Position numbers and translations under genes: made by a program. The notes under the pieces are model-generated. The model did no database searches and was not told the DNA's origin. It saw only the letters and a program-made list of their open reading frames with translations. From NCBI RefSeq assembly GCF_001898115.1, contig NZ_MKSQ01000008.1, forward strand, positions 35,379 through 99,378: a stretch of DNA of 64,000 bases, written 5' to 3'. Source of the stretch: Allobosea sp. 67-29. Its GTDB lineage: Bacteria; Pseudomonadota; Alphaproteobacteria; Rhizobiales; Beijerinckiaceae. This document shows positions 18,909-28,821 of the stretch, piece after piece (positions within the stretch are counted from its first letter, which is position 1; each line of letters begins with the position of its first letter).

Positions 18909-19001
18909 GCGGGCCCCAGCCTCATCCTGCAATCATTGCAACGCATCATTATTTGCACAGCTCGGGGCGGCAGCAAGGCGCTTTTTCGGAAGCCCGGCAT
19001 G

Positions 19002-19026
19002 AAAAAGCCCGGCACTGCCGGGCTTT
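19002..19026 (-). terminator. Intrinsic terminator of rpoZ
   Basis: Read on the minus strand, a perfect GC-rich inverted repeat (AAAGCCCGGCA around a single C) is followed by a T-run, 34 nt after the rpoZ stop. It should largely separate rpoZ transcription from rsh. Confidence 0.88.
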
Positions 19027-19060
19027 AGCGAAAAAGCGTGAAGAATTTCCGAGGCGGAAA

Positions 19061-19456
19061 TCAATCCTCGTCGTCAGCGCTCTCGGTCGGCGGCACGAGG
19101 CCGTCGAGACCGCGCAGCAGATCCTCTTCGCTCATGCGATCGAACTGCACCTCGGTGTCCGAGCCACCGCCGGCAGCGGCCGCGGGGTTGGCGAGCAGCG
19201 GCACCGTCTCGGGCTCCGGCTCGTCGACCTCGACATGCTTCTGCAGCGAGTGGATCAGCTCTTCCTTCAGGTCTTCAGGCGTCAGCTTCTCGTCGGCGAT
19301 CTCGCGCAGCGCCACGACCGGGTTCTTGTCGTTGTCGCGCGGGACGAGGATCGCCGCGCCGGACGCGATGGTGCGGGCGCGGTGGGCCGCGAGCAGGACC
19401 AGCTCGAAGCGGTTGTCGACCTTGTCGATGCAGTCTTCAACGGTGACGCGAGCCAT
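19061..19456 (-). CDS. rpoZ: RNA polymerase omega subunit
   Basis: Small subunit that helps assemble RNA polymerase and forms part of a ppGpp-binding site in proteobacteria. In 131 aa the conserved part is [28 protein letters not shown] and [18 protein letters not shown]; the acidic C-terminal tail after residue about 85 is typical of this order. It is followed by an intrinsic terminator and then rsh, the ppGpp enzyme. Confidence 0.96.
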   Translation of the reverse strand: MARVTVEDCIDKVDNRFELVLLAAHRARTIASGAAILVPRDNDKNPVVALREIADEKLTPEDLKEELIHSLQKHVEVDEPEPETVPLLANPAAAAGGGSDTEVQFDRMSEEDLLRGLDGLVPPTESADDED

Positions 19457-19560
19457 GGCGGCTCCTTCCGATCTCGGCGATGCAGGGAAATGGATTTGGC
19501 CTCGGCCATACAGCCAAAGCCGCCGCGATGCAAGAATTTCGCTGGTCGACCGGACCGACG

Positions 19561-21276
19561 TCAGGCGCGCATCCGCCGCAGCAGATCGTCCAGCGTCGGG
19601 TCGAAGCGCTGCTTCTCCTCCGCCGTGCCCCTGCCGCCCATCGCCGGCAGCTCATGCGGCGCCAGCGCCGCGAAGCGCATCCGCATCGTCGTCGCGACAC
19701 CTTCTCCGAAGGCGATGGCCTCCCGGTTGCCGATCGAGGACAGGAAGGCGATCGTGCTCGCGGAGGCGTCCGAGATGGCGGACCGGATGATCTGCTGGTC
19801 GCGCTCGTTGGCGAGCCGCATCGCAAAGATCGTCGAGCATTGCGAGAGGATCGTCGGGTCGAGCTCACCGGGGCGCTGCGTCACGACGCCGAGATAGGCG
19901 CCGTATTTGCGGCCCTCCTTGGCGATGCGGGCGATGGCCTGGCGCGTCGGCGCGAAGCCGAGCTGCGGATCGGCGGGGACATAGCGATGCGCCTCCTCGC
20001 ACAGCACGAGCACCTCGAGCGCACCCTCGCTCGCCATGACGAGTTCGAAGGCAAGGCGCGAGAGCACGGAGGCAACGGCGTTGACCACCTCGCCCGGCAG
20101 GCCGCCGAGCTGGAAGGCGGTGATCGGGCGGCCGTGCAGGGGAATGCGGAAGATCTGGCCAAGGATCGGCGCCATCGTCTCGTACATGTTGGCGCGGCCG
20201 AACATGAAGCGATAACGCGGGTCGGCATGGAGCGATTCGAGCCGGACCTTGAGCGAGCGAAGCGCCGCTCGCGGCCAGCGCTGCTCGTGCAGGCCGATCA
20301 TCTCGTCGATGACCTTGAAGACATCCTTCAGCCGGTAGGGCGTCGGAGCGTCGGCCCCTTCCGCAGCCGCGTCGGGCGCGGCGGAGCGACCGGCACCGAG
20401 ATCGAGCGGGCGCTTCAGCAGCAGCGAGGCGCCGAGGTCGCGAGCCGCGTCCGGGGTGGCCGGCATGCGATAGCGCTCCCGCGCCGCGGCGACCGCCTCC
20501 CGCAGGATGTCGGGCTCGTCGTCCAGCGCCGGGCGGCCACGGAAGACGATGTCGGCCAGTTCCTCCTGCTTGAACATCCAGAACGGCAGGTCGAGCGCCT
20601 CGCCGTCGATGGTCAGGGCCAGGTCCGGGAAGGCGCTGGAATACTCGTTGTGCGGATCGAGGATGAGTACGCGCAGGCGCGGCCGAACCGAAACCGCCTT
20701 GCGCAGCAGCAGCGCCACGGCGCTCGACTTGCCGACGCCGGTCGTGCCGAGCAGGGCGAAGTGACGCGAGAGCATGTCCTGGATGTTGACGGTCGCAGGA
20801 ATGCTCGCATCCTGCGTGACCTGGCCGATCACGACACCGCCGCGCTCGCCGAGATCATGGACGAGCGCGAGATCGCCGGCGCGGATGCGGTGCGCGACGG
20901 CGCCGATCGGAGGATAGCCGGTGATGCCGCTCTGGAACCGGGTCGCGCCATCCGGGCTTTCCAGCACCTCGCCGAGGAATTCGACCTCGACCTGGATCGG
21001 GTTCTCGGCGGTATCGGTCCAGGCCGCCTCGACCGCGTGCACGCGGTAGACGAGCGCCACGATGCGGCTGCGGCCGAGATTGATCGAGACCATGCGCCCG
21101 ATCGCCCAGGCATCGGCCGCCAGCCAGTTGCCGGTCGAGACCGCGCTGAGGATCGTGGCGCGCGAGCCGTCGCATGCGATGACCCGGCCCAGCACGCGCT
21201 CAGGCGGCTGGCCGGTCCCACGGCGGTCCGGCATCACGTCTTCCTGGAAATGGCCCGATTTCACGGCAAGTTGCAT
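19561..21276 (-). CDS. HerA-like ATPase (DUF87 domain)
   Basis: A 571-aa AAA-type ATPase of the HerA/FtsK clade. An N-terminal beta-barrel (HAS-like) domain occupies about residues 25-160, Walker A is GTTGVGKSS (177-185), and Walker B is VLVLCEEAH (422-430) with nearby sensor residues. HerA proteins are hexameric DNA translocases, usually paired with a NurA nuclease in archaea or bacteria; no NurA is seen here. The start is the ATG preceded by GAGG; the open frame extends about 56 codons further with no support. It is divergent from pdxJ. Confidence 0.85.
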   Translation of the reverse strand: MQLAVKSGHFQEDVMPDRRGTGQPPERVLGRVIACDGSRATILSAVSTGNWLAADAWAIGRMVSINLGRSRIVALVYRVHAVEAAWTDTAENPIQVEVEFLGEVLESPDGATRFQSGITGYPPIGAVAHRIRAGDLALVHDLGERGGVVIGQVTQDASIPATVNIQDMLSRHFALLGTTGVGKSSAVALLLRKAVSVRPRLRVLILDPHNEYSSAFPDLALTIDGEALDLPFWMFKQEELADIVFRGRPALDDEPDILREAVAAARERYRMPATPDAARDLGASLLLKRPLDLGAGRSAAPDAAAEGADAPTPYRLKDVFKVIDEMIGLHEQRWPRAALRSLKVRLESLHADPRYRFMFGRANMYETMAPILGQIFRIPLHGRPITAFQLGGLPGEVVNAVASVLSRLAFELVMASEGALEVLVLCEEAHRYVPADPQLGFAPTRQAIARIAKEGRKYGAYLGVVTQRPGELDPTILSQCSTIFAMRLANERDQQIIRSAISDASASTIAFLSSIGNREAIAFGEGVATTMRMRFAALAPHELPAMGGRGTAEEKQRFDPTLDDLLRRMRA

Positions 21277-21509
21277 GGCTTCGACACCTCGTCCCCGACC
21301 ATGCGTAAGCGGGCGCCGGTTACGATTGCTTTCATGCCGCGTGACAGTTGGATTTGCGGTTAGCGAACCGGAAAGATCTGCCGGCGATTTGTGCCTAGAA
21401 GTGGCGCCACGCCGATCGATCAGAATCGGTGGCCTCGCCATCACATCCTCTGCATTGAGCCCGATGCCCGGTTTCGTCTATGGACGGCACGGAAACTCGA
21501 AGGGAACGG

Positions 21510-22262
21510 ATGATGGCCGAGCGGTTGCGCCTGGGTGTGAACATCGACCATGTCGCGACGGTGCGGAATGCCCGCGGCGGTGCCTTGCCCGACCCGGTCC
21601 GCGCCGCGCTTCTCGCCATCGCCGCCGGCGCCGACGGCATCACCGCTCACCTGCGCGAGGACCGGCGCCATATCCGCGACACCGACATGGCGCGGCTGTC
21701 GGGCGAATTGACGAAGCCGCTCAACTTCGAAATGGCCGCCACCGACGAGATGATCGCCCTCGCCGAGCGCTTCCGGCCGCACGCAGCCTGCCTCGTACCG
21801 GAGAAGCGCGAGGAGCGGACCACCGAAGGCGGGCTGGACGTCGTCGGCCAACAAGCTGCGCTCGGCCCGCGGATCGCCCGGCTGCAGGCTGCCGGCTGCC
21901 GTGTCTCCCTGTTCATCGAGCCCGACGCCGCTCCGATCGCCATGGCTGCGAAGCTCGGAGCGCCCGTCGTCGAGCTGCATACGGGGAGCTGGTGCCACGC
22001 GGTCGCCGACGGCGACGGAGCCAAGGCCGAAGCGGAATTCCGGAGGCTGAAGCACGGCGCCGAACGGGCCGCGGAGCTCGGCCTGGAAGTCCATGCCGGG
22101 CACGGGCTGGATTTCGACACAGCCCGCAAGCTGGCAGGCGTGCCGGACTTCGCCGAGTTCAATATCGGCCACTTCCTGATCGGCGAAGCGATCTTCGTCG
22201 GGCTCGAAGCCGCCATCCGCCAGATGCGGAAAGCCATGGACGAAGGCCGGGCAAGCGCTTAA
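21510..22262 (+). CDS. pdxJ: Pyridoxine 5'-phosphate synthase
   Basis: Makes pyridoxine 5'-phosphate from 1-deoxyxylulose 5-phosphate and 3-amino-2-oxopropyl phosphate, the last ring-forming step of DXP-dependent vitamin B6 synthesis. The 250-aa TIM barrel has [19 protein letters not shown] at the N-terminus, [32 protein letters not shown], and [17 protein letters not shown] at the end. Two ATGs in tandem follow AAGGGAA; the first is given. acpS follows after 9 nt, the usual pdxJ-acpS pair. Confidence 0.96.
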   Translation: MMAERLRLGVNIDHVATVRNARGGALPDPVRAALLAIAAGADGITAHLREDRRHIRDTDMARLSGELTKPLNFEMAATDEMIALAERFRPHAACLVPEKREERTTEGGLDVVGQQAALGPRIARLQAAGCRVSLFIEPDAAPIAMAAKLGAPVVELHTGSWCHAVADGDGAKAEAEFRRLKHGAERAAELGLEVHAGHGLDFDTARKLAGVPDFAEFNIGHFLIGEAIFVGLEAAIRQMRKAMDEGRASA

Positions 22263-22271
22263 CTCCCCTCC

Positions 22272-22676
22272 ATGATCCTGGGCATCGGCTCCGACCTCTG
22301 CGACATCACGCGCATCCAGAAGTCGCTCGACCGTTTCGGCGAGCGCTTCACGCACCGCGTCTTCACCGAGGGCGAGCGGGTAAAATCCGACAGGCGCGCA
22401 ACGCGCGCGGCCTCCTATGCTCGGCGCTTCGCAGCCAAGGAAGCCTGCTCGAAGGCTCTCGGCACCGGCATGCGCGCGGGCGTGTTCTGGCGCGACATGG
22501 AAGTGGTCAACCTGCCCGGAGGCCGTCCGACGATGCGCCTCACCGGCGGCGCGGCGGAAAAGCTGAAGACGATGACGCCGGCCGGGTTCGCCGCCGTCGT
22601 CCATGTCTCGCTGACCGATGATCCGCCGCTGGCGCAGGCCTTCGTGGTGATCGAGGCCCGACCGCTCGCCGGCTGA
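22272..22676 (+). CDS. acpS: Holo-[acyl-carrier-protein] synthase
   Basis: Transfers 4'-phosphopantetheine from CoA to acyl carrier protein, activating fatty-acid synthesis. The 134-aa protein has the magnesium/CoA motif [16 protein letters not shown] at residues 3-18 and [16 protein letters not shown] near residue 55. It is in an operon with pdxJ; elsewhere in this order lepB, rnc and era follow directly, but here aqpZ and an MscS gene intervene. Confidence 0.96.
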   Translation: MILGIGSDLCDITRIQKSLDRFGERFTHRVFTEGERVKSDRRATRAASYARRFAAKEACSKALGTGMRAGVFWRDMEVVNLPGGRPTMRLTGGAAEKLKTMTPAGFAAVVHVSLTDDPPLAQAFVVIEARPLAG

Positions 22677-22702
22677 ATACGCCGCAGGCTTCAGCGCCGC
22701 AG

Positions 22703-22732
22703 AAAAAAGGCCGGCGCTGGCAGCGCCGGCCT
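22703..22732 (-). terminator. Intrinsic terminator of aqpZ (possibly bidirectional)
   Basis: A perfect 11-bp stem (AGGCCGGCGCT with AGCGCCGGCCT, loop GGC) is followed on the minus strand by six T. It lies 30 nt after the aqpZ stop and 26 nt after the acpS stop, so it may serve both convergent genes, though the plus-strand side has only a weak pyrimidine tract. Confidence 0.88.
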
Positions 22733-22762
22733 CTTCCCCTGCCCGAAGGCAGCGCCTCGGGA

Positions 22763-23488
22763 TCACTCCGCCGGCTGCGTACCCGTGATCGCGGCCTGAG
22801 GTTCGTCGCTCAGCCAGCGGTAGATTACGCCGCCGAGGATGCCTCCGAGCAACGGTGCGACCCAGAACAGCCAAAGCTGCTGCAGCGCCCAGCCGCCGAC
22901 GAACAGCGCCGGACCGGTGCTGCGGGCCGGGTTCACCGAGGTGTTCGTCACCGGAATGCTGACCAGATGGATCAGGCAAAGGCCGAGGCCGATGGCGAGC
23001 GGCGCAAAGCCGACCGGCGCCTTGCCGTGGGTCGAGCCCATGATGATGAACAGGAACATCATCGTCATCACGACTTCCATGAGAAAGGCCGAAACGAGAT
23101 TGTACTTGCCGGGCGAGTGATCGCCATAGCCGTTCGAGGCGAAGCCGCCCGTCAAGTCGAAGCCGGGCGCCCCACGCGCGATCTGATACAGAACGGCCGC
23201 CGCGACGATGCCGCCCACGACCTGCGCCACGATGTAGGGCACGACCTGCCCTCCGGGAAAACGCCCCCCGGCGGCGAGGCCGACGGTCACGGCCGGGTTG
23301 AGATGACAGCCCGAAATATGGCCGATGGCATAGGCCATCGTGACGACGGTGAGGCCGAAGGCGAGCGAAACGCCGAGCAGCCCTATACCGACATTCGGAA
23401 AACCGGCGGCGATGACTGCGCTGCCGCAGCCAGCAAAAGTAAGCCAGAACGTACCGATAGCTTCGGCGACATATTTCTTTGCATTCAT
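22763..23488 (-). CDS. aqpZ: Aquaporin Z-type water channel
   Basis: A 241-aa inner-membrane MIP-family channel with both NPA boxes: [12 protein letters not shown] (first half) and [11 protein letters not shown] (second half). The Ala-Arg after the second NPA, the CHLNPAVT context and the short loop E favour a water-selective AqpZ over a glycerol facilitator. Six membrane helices are evident. The start is the ATG preceded by GGGGG; an upstream in-frame GTG is not needed. A strong terminator follows. It is an accessory insertion between acpS and lepB. Confidence 0.93.
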   Translation of the reverse strand: MNAKKYVAEAIGTFWLTFAGCGSAVIAAGFPNVGIGLLGVSLAFGLTVVTMAYAIGHISGCHLNPAVTVGLAAGGRFPGGQVVPYIVAQVVGGIVAAAVLYQIARGAPGFDLTGGFASNGYGDHSPGKYNLVSAFLMEVVMTMMFLFIIMGSTHGKAPVGFAPLAIGLGLCLIHLVSIPVTNTSVNPARSTGPALFVGGWALQQLWLFWVAPLLGGILGGVIYRWLSDEPQAAITGTQPAE

Positions 23489-23638
23489 TAAAATAACCCC
23501 CAATTGAATACTCGCGGACACTGATCCTCGCCGCAGGATTCGTCAACATCCGCCCTCCACCCCGTGACGCGCTTCCCCGGCCGAACCTTGACGCGCCTGC
23601 TGCGTTGCAACATCGTTGTCACCCGGAAGGAGAGCGAT

Positions 23639-24760
23639 TTGAGCGCAGCCGCCCACATCAATCTCTGGCTCGACCAGCATTTCGGCTTTCTGCCCGCCTG
23701 GCTGATCAGCCTGTCGATCCTCGCGGTCGCCGCGGCGGGAGCCTTGCTGATCCATCGCAACCTGTTCGCCCTGCTGACCCGGCTGGTCAGCCGCATGGAT
23801 CTGTTCTGGCGTTCGCTCGTCGCGCGTACCAAGGGGCCGACCCGCTTCGCGACGCTGACGATCGCGCTGGCGCTGGGCGCCGGTGTCGCCCCGCTCAGCG
23901 ACCATCAGGCCGAGATCATCCGCCACGGCCTGCTGCTGTGCTTCATCGTTCTCGTCGGCTGGATGGCGAAGACGGCGCTGCACGTCTGGACGACCGTCTA
24001 TCTGCGGCGCTTCAAGCTCGACGCCGAAGACAATCTGCTGGCCCGCAAGCACGTCACCCAGACGCGCATCCTCCAGCGCGTCGGCGAATTCATGATCCTG
24101 GTCATCGGGCTATCGACGCTGCTGATGACCTTCGACGGCGTGAGGCAGTATGGGGTCAGCCTGCTCGCCTCGGCCGGCGCTGCCGGACTGATCGCCGCGC
24201 TCGCGCTCCAGCCGGTGCTGAAGAACATTTTCGCCGGCATCCAGCTCGCCGTGACGCAGCCCATCCGCATCGACGACGCCCTGCTGGTCGAGGGCGAATG
24301 GGGCAATGTCGAGGAGATCACCTCAACCTATGTGGTGATGCGGCTGTGGGACTGGCGGCGGCTGATCCTGCCGCTCAGCTACTTCATCGAGAAGCCGTTC
24401 CAGAACTGGACGCGCGAGAGCGCGGCTCTGATCGGCACCGTGATGATCTATCTCGATCACCGTGCGCCGATCCAGACCATCCGCGCCAAGGTGCAGGAGA
24501 TCGCCGAAGGTTCGAAGCTGTGGGACAGGCAGGTCATGGCCGTCCAGGTCACCGACTTCCGCGAGCATGTGATGGAAGTGCGCATCCTGGTCAGCGCCCG
24601 CACCTCCCCGCGTGCTTTCGACTTGCGCTGTGAAGTCCGCGAAAAACTTATCGCCTTCCTGCAGGAGGAGCATCCCTATGCTCTGCCGCGGCTGCGCATG
24701 CAGCCCGGTGAGCGCGCCGATAGCCAAGCGCTGGCAGCAGTCCGCGCCGCCGCGGAATAG
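23639..24760 (+). CDS. MscS-family mechanosensitive ion channel
   Basis: A 373-aa inner-membrane protein. Several N-terminal helices (about residues 15-35, 75-105, 140-165) are followed by the MscS core: pore helix GVSLLASAGAAGLIAALALQPVLKNIFAG, then the beta domain (IRIDDALLVEGEWGNVEEI and YVVMRLWDWRRLILPLSYF). It relieves osmotic pressure in other bacteria. I take TTG at 23639 as start because AAGGAG lies 5 nt upstream; a GTG 75 nt earlier in frame has no such site. It is next to aqpZ, so a shared role in osmotic balance is plausible. Confidence 0.85.
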   Translation: MSAAAHINLWLDQHFGFLPAWLISLSILAVAAAGALLIHRNLFALLTRLVSRMDLFWRSLVARTKGPTRFATLTIALALGAGVAPLSDHQAEIIRHGLLLCFIVLVGWMAKTALHVWTTVYLRRFKLDAEDNLLARKHVTQTRILQRVGEFMILVIGLSTLLMTFDGVRQYGVSLLASAGAAGLIAALALQPVLKNIFAGIQLAVTQPIRIDDALLVEGEWGNVEEITSTYVVMRLWDWRRLILPLSYFIEKPFQNWTRESAALIGTVMIYLDHRAPIQTIRAKVQEIAEGSKLWDRQVMAVQVTDFREHVMEVRILVSARTSPRAFDLRCEVREKLIAFLQEEHPYALPRLRMQPGERADSQALAAVRAAAE

Positions 24761-24867
24761 CCATAGTCGGGGCGCCTTAAGCCCCGAAGGATGACCGGAT
24801 GGCGCCAGGCGGCGCGGAGGTTGGCGTCAGCTTGCCTTATCCCCTTGCCAGGGTTCGGGATAGCGCT

Positions 24868-24886
24868 GAAAAGTGGTTTCCACTTT
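24868..24886. repeat. Short intergenic palindrome (copy 1 of 2)
   Basis: GAAAAGTGGTTTCCACTTT forms a GTGG/CCAC hairpin in the 281-nt gap between the MscS gene and lepB. It matches the copy at 33716-33734 at 15 of 19 positions, and one stem pair changes on both sides (T:A to C:G), as expected for a conserved hairpin. From memory, palindromes of this kind are common between genes in Hyphomicrobiales. Confidence 0.55.
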
Positions 24887-25041
24887 CCGGCCCGATGCTG
24901 TAGACCGCGCGCTGGATCGCAGTCCGGATCGCCGCACGCCCCGTCGGGCGCGACAGCGGCGGTCCGCATGTTTGTTATCGCATCGGGATTGTCCGGGATG
25001 TGCCCTCCACGTTTCGGCCTGGTGCTGCAGGGAGCGCCCGC

Positions 25042-25809
25042 GTGGCCAACGACGTCGACAGCAAATCCAAGGCGGCCAAGGAAGAAGGCGGCATCTTCGA
25101 GACGATCAAGGTCGTCGTCCAGGCCCTGCTCATCGCGCTGGTCATCCGCACGTTGCTGTTCCAGCCCTTCAACATCCCCTCGGGCTCGCTGATCCCGACC
25201 CTGCTGATCGGCGACTACCTGTTCGTCTCGAAATACACCTACGGCTATTCGCGTTATTCGATCCCGTTCGGCCCGCCTGTCATGTCCGGCCGTGTCTGGG
25301 CAGCCGAGCCGAAGCGTGGCGACATCGCGGTGTTCAAGCTGCCGAGCGACAATTCGACCGACTACATCAAGCGCGTGATCGGCCTGCCCGGCGACCACAT
25401 TCAGATGATCGACGGCATCCTCAACATCAACGGCCAGCCGGTGAAGCGCGAGCGCATCGCCGATTATGTCACCTCCGACAACTGGGGCCGCAATGTTCCG
25501 GTGATCCGCTACAACGAGACGCTGCCGAACGGGGTGACGCATCAGATCATCGAGCGCGAAGGCGACACCGGCACATTCGACAACACCCAGGTCTTCACCG
25601 TGCCGCCCGGCCATTTCTTCATGATGGGCGACAACCGCGACAATTCGCTCGACTCGCGCGACCGCAGCGTCGGCTATGTGCCGTTCGAGAATTTCGTTGG
25701 GCGGGCCGAGATCATCTTCTTCTCGATCGACGAAGGCGCTTCGGCCTGGAAGATCTGGGAATGGCCCTATACGGTTCGCTGGAACCGGATCTTCAGCACC
25801 ATCAAGTGA
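25042..25809 (+). CDS. lepB: Signal peptidase I
   Basis: Membrane-bound serine protease that removes signal peptides from exported proteins. In 255 aa: one N-terminal membrane helix (about residues 20-38, VVVQALLIALVIRTLLF), the catalytic Ser in NIPSGSLIPTLLIGDY, the catalytic Lys in YIKRVIGLPGD, and the box MMGDNRDNSLDSRD. The residue after the Ser is Leu rather than the usual Met, a tolerated variant. The start is GTG with AGGGAG upstream. Its stop overlaps the rnc start (GTGA), giving translational coupling. Confidence 0.95.
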   Translation: MANDVDSKSKAAKEEGGIFETIKVVVQALLIALVIRTLLFQPFNIPSGSLIPTLLIGDYLFVSKYTYGYSRYSIPFGPPVMSGRVWAAEPKRGDIAVFKLPSDNSTDYIKRVIGLPGDHIQMIDGILNINGQPVKRERIADYVTSDNWGRNVPVIRYNETLPNGVTHQIIEREGDTGTFDNTQVFTVPPGHFFMMGDNRDNSLDSRDRSVGYVPFENFVGRAEIIFFSIDEGASAWKIWEWPYTVRWNRIFSTIK

Positions 25810-26537
25810 GCAAAGCGGGCGAAGGCGGGCGCAAGGCCCCGGACACGGCGCGGCTCGAGGCTGCGCTCGGTCATCGCTTTGCCGACAGGTCGCTGCTGGA
25901 GACTGCGCTCACCCATATGAGCGCCGAGGAGTCGCGGCTGGCAAGCTATCAGCGCCTGGAATTCCTCGGAGACAGAGTGCTCGGCCTGTCGATCGCAGAC
26001 ATGCTGTTCCGACGCTATCCGCAATCCGAGGAAGGCAATCTCTCGCGCCGCCTCGCTGATCTCGTGCGCAAGGAGACCTGCGCCGAAGTAGCGATGGCCT
26101 GGAACCTCGGGCAGTTCATGCGCCTGGGCGATGGCGAGATCCTGGGCGGGGCACGCAAGAACAAGGCGATCCTGGCCGATGCCTGCGAGGCGATCATCGG
26201 CGCCGTCTTCATCGACGGCGGCTACGAGGCGGCGCGCGCGCTGGTCGAGCGCGCTTTCGGCGAGCGGCTGATGAAGCCGGTGCGTCCGTTGCGCGATGCC
26301 AAGACGGCGCTGCAGGAATGGGCGCAAGGCAAGGGCTATCCGACGCCGACCTATAGCGAGCGCGGCCGTTCCGGCCCCGACCATGCGCCGGTGTTCGTCG
26401 TGGCGGCCAGGATCACCGGGCTCGCGGACAGCGAGGCGCGCGGGCCGTCGAAGCGGCTGGCCGAGCAGGCCGCGGCGGAAGCTTTTCTGAAACGCGAGGG
26501 TTTGTGGAACGACAAGCCGGAGGGCGACGATGTCTGA
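25806..26537 (+). CDS. rnc: Ribonuclease III
   Basis: Double-strand-specific endoribonuclease that processes rRNA precursors and regulatory duplex RNA. In 243 aa the catalytic helix motif is QRLEFLGDRVLGL with the metal ligands Glu and Asp, a second acidic motif is DACEAIIGAVFIDGG, and the C-terminal double-stranded RNA-binding domain (from ALQEWAQGKGYP, ending AEQAAAEAFLKREG) is intact. It begins with GTG inside the lepB stop codon and its end overlaps the era start by 8 nt. Confidence 0.96.
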   Translation: MSKAGEGGRKAPDTARLEAALGHRFADRSLLETALTHMSAEESRLASYQRLEFLGDRVLGLSIADMLFRRYPQSEEGNLSRRLADLVRKETCAEVAMAWNLGQFMRLGDGEILGGARKNKAILADACEAIIGAVFIDGGYEAARALVERAFGERLMKPVRPLRDAKTALQEWAQGKGYPTPTYSERGRSGPDHAPVFVVAARITGLADSEARGPSKRLAEQAAAEAFLKREGLWNDKPEGDDV

Positions 26538-27441
26538 GGCGGATCAACCCACGCGCTGCGGCTTCGTCGCGCTGATCGGTGCCCCCAACGCGGGCAAGTC
26601 GACACTGCTCAACCAGCTCGTCGGCGCCAAGATCTCGATCGTCTCGCGCAAGGTGCAGACCACGCGCACGCAGGTGCGCGGCATCGCGCTTTCCGGGACT
26701 GCGCAGATCATCTTCGTCGACACGCCCGGAATCTTCGCGCCCAAGCGCCGGCTCGACCGCGCCATGGTGACGAGCGCCTGGGGCGGCGCCACCGATGCCG
26801 ATCTGATCGGCGTGCTGATCGACGTCGCCCGCTTCGAGCATGAAGAGAACACGGTCCTGCTGGAGAAGCTCGCTGAGCTGAAGCAGCCGAAATTCCTGAT
26901 CCTCAACAAGATCGACACGGTGCCGAAGGAGAAGCTGCTCGAGATCACCGCCAAGGTGAACGAGAGGGGCCAGTTCGAGGCGACCTTCATGGTCGCCGCG
27001 CTGACCGGCTACGGCGTCAAGGATATCCTCGCCTGGCTGGAGAAGCGGCTTCCCCCCGGCCCGTGGCTCTATCCGGAAGACCAGATTTCGGACGCGCCGC
27101 TGCGCTTCCTGGCCGCCGAAATCACCCGCGAGAAGATCTTCGAGCGGCTGCACGACGAATTGCCCTACCGCTCCACCGTCGAGACGGAGAGCTGGCAGCA
27201 GAAGCCGGACGGCTCGGTGCGGATCGAGCAGACGATCTATGTCGAACGCGAGGGCCAGCGGAAGATCGTGCTCGGCGAAGGCGGCCAGACGATCAAGGCG
27301 ATCGGCCAGAAGGCCCGTGCCGAGATCGCGGAAGCGGCCGAGGCGAAGGTGCATCTGTTCCTGTTCGTGAAGGTCCGCGAGAACTGGAGCGACGACCCCG
27401 AACGCTATCGCGAGATGGGGCTCGACTTTCCGAAGGGGTGA
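26530..27441 (+). CDS. era: GTPase Era
   Basis: Essential GTPase that binds the 3' end of 16S rRNA in 30S subunit maturation. In 303 aa: G1 loop GAPNAGKSTLLNQLVG, effector region, G3 DTPGI, G4 NKID (about residue 137), and the C-terminal KH domain with KIVLGEGGQTIKAIGQKAR. It ends the lepB-rnc-era chain; recO, the usual next gene in this order, is elsewhere in this window. Confidence 0.97.
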   Translation: MSEADQPTRCGFVALIGAPNAGKSTLLNQLVGAKISIVSRKVQTTRTQVRGIALSGTAQIIFVDTPGIFAPKRRLDRAMVTSAWGGATDADLIGVLIDVARFEHEENTVLLEKLAELKQPKFLILNKIDTVPKEKLLEITAKVNERGQFEATFMVAALTGYGVKDILAWLEKRLPPGPWLYPEDQISDAPLRFLAAEITREKIFERLHDELPYRSTVETESWQQKPDGSVRIEQTIYVEREGQRKIVLGEGGQTIKAIGQKARAEIAEAAEAKVHLFLFVKVRENWSDDPERYREMGLDFPKG

Positions 27442-27600
27442 GCGACGGGACGCCCGTCGTCTCCCGATTTGCCGCCCAGCGGAATGCCGCCGCGATGCGG
27501 GCCTGCGTCATGTCTTCGCGGCCATAGCCGCTGCGGCGCCGCAACGGCATGCTCCGCCTGCGGCAACAGGCCACGGCTGCTCCTTGAAACTTGTCAAATT

Positions 27601-27634
27601 TCGTTCATGAAACGACATTGTTAAAACGCGTTTT
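27601..27634. promoter_or_regulatory. Two palindromes upstream of the NYN-domain gene
   Basis: In an AT-rich leader, TCGTTcatgaAACGA (27601-27615) and the perfect 12-bp palindrome AAAACGCGTTTT (27623-27634) lie 47-80 nt before the start. The region is where a promoter would be expected, so these are candidate operators; no known regulator is recognised. Confidence 0.4.
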
Positions 27635-27680
27635 GCTTCCAATCTGATTACTTCAAGTGATTTCAGCAGGAGTGATTGCC

Positions 27681-28316
27681 ATGGCCGCCTCGCCGCGCAT
27701 TGCGCTGTTCATCGACGGCGCCAATCTTTACGCAACCTCGAAGCAGCTCGGCTTCGATATGGATTACCGCAGGCTTCTGAGGGAGTTTCAGGGGCGCGGC
27801 AACCTCATCCGCGCCTTCTATTTCACCACGTTGGTGGAGAGCGAAGAGTATTCCTCGATCCGCCCGCTCGTCGATTGGCTCGACTACAACGGCTATCGCG
27901 TCATCACCAAGGCCGCGAAGGAATTCACCGACGCCACCGGCCGGCGGCGTGTCAAGGGCAACATGGACATCGAGCTGGCGATCGAGATGCTCGAACTGGC
28001 GCCGCATCTCGATCAGATCTACCTGTTTTCCGGCGACGGCGACTTCCGCCCGCTGGTCGAGGCGGTGCAGCGCAAGGGCGTGAAGGTCTGGGTGGTCTCG
28101 ACGATCTCGACCAACCCGCCGATGGTTTCGGACGAGTTGCGCCGGCAATGCGACGAGTTCGTCGATCTGGCCCAGCTCATGCCGAAGATCGGACGCGACC
28201 CGGCCGAACGCGCGAGCCGGAGCGGCGGAACTCCCGGCGGACCGGGCGCCCCGGCCAACCCGTCGCTGGAGCGCCGCTACGGCATCCGCCAGGGCGACGA
28301 GCCGGTCGAGGGGTGA
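27681..28316 (+). CDS. NYN domain (LabA/DUF88-type) putative RNase
   Basis: A 211-aa cytoplasmic PIN-like protein. The acidic metal-binding residues of the NYN fold are in FIDGANLYATSK (Asp9), GNMDIELAIEML, and YLFSGDGDFRPLVEAVQRKG. The family contains nucleases acting on RNA and regulators such as LabA. A disordered Gly/Pro-rich tail (about residues 175-200) ends it. The ATG follows AGGAG by 8 nt; a GTG 24 nt upstream is less likely. NYN genes occur beside smpB/rpoZ in many genomes of this order. Confidence 0.85.
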   Translation: MAASPRIALFIDGANLYATSKQLGFDMDYRRLLREFQGRGNLIRAFYFTTLVESEEYSSIRPLVDWLDYNGYRVITKAAKEFTDATGRRRVKGNMDIELAIEMLELAPHLDQIYLFSGDGDFRPLVEAVQRKGVKVWVVSTISTNPPMVSDELRRQCDEFVDLAQLMPKIGRDPAERASRSGGTPGGPGAPANPSLERRYGIRQGDEPVEG

Positions 28317-28347
28317 GGCAACAAAGCGGAAGGGGAGCGCGGGAAGC

Positions 28348-28821
28348 TCACCCGCCAGTCTTCAAAATCCGCTGCTTGTCGCGGTTCCAGTCGCGGGTCT
28401 TCTCGGTCTCGCGCTTGTCGTGAAGCTTCTTGCCCTTGCCGAGGCCGATCTCGACCTTGGCCCGTCCCCGGTCGTTGAAATAGACCTTGAGCGGGATCAG
28501 GGCCATGCCCTCGCGCTGCACGGCGCCCATCAGCTTGTTGATCTCGCGCCGATGCAGCAGGAGCTTGCGCGGCCGGCGGACCTCGTGGTTGAAGCGGTTC
28601 GCCTCAAGATACTCCGGAATATAGGCGTTGAACAGGAAGAGCTCCTCGCCCATCGGGCCGGCATAGCTCTCCCCGATTGTCGCCTTGCCGCCGCGCAGCG
28701 CCTTGATCTCGGTGCCCTGCAGGGCGATGCCCGCCTCGAGCGTCTCCTTGATCTCGTAGTTGAAGCGCGCCTTGCGGTTGTCGGCGGCGAGCCGATAGCG
28801 GGCAGGATCAGGCTTCTTCAT
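28348..28821 (-). CDS. smpB: SsrA-binding protein SmpB
   Basis: Binds tmRNA and brings it to stalled ribosomes for trans-translation. The 157-aa protein has the OB-fold core [22 protein letters not shown] and the basic, positively charged C-terminal tail ([23 protein letters not shown]) that occupies the empty mRNA channel. It overlaps the upstream paiB-like gene by 4 nt (ATGA), so it is probably translated from the same message. Confidence 0.96.
   Translation of the reverse strand: MKKPDPARYRLAADNRKARFNYEIKETLEAGIALQGTEIKALRGGKATIGESYAGPMGEELFLFNAYIPEYLEANRFNHEVRRPRKLLLHRREINKLMGAVQREGMALIPLKVYFNDRGRAKVEIGLGKGKKLHDKRETEKTRDWNRDKQRILKTGG

Noticed and set aside
19480..21363. 627-codon plus-strand frame
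   Set aside because: It mirrors the HerA-like ATPase gene on the other strand, and the translation has no domain.
21441..23549. 702-codon minus-strand frame
   Set aside because: It spans pdxJ, acpS and aqpZ in the wrong frame or strand; the real genes have full motifs.
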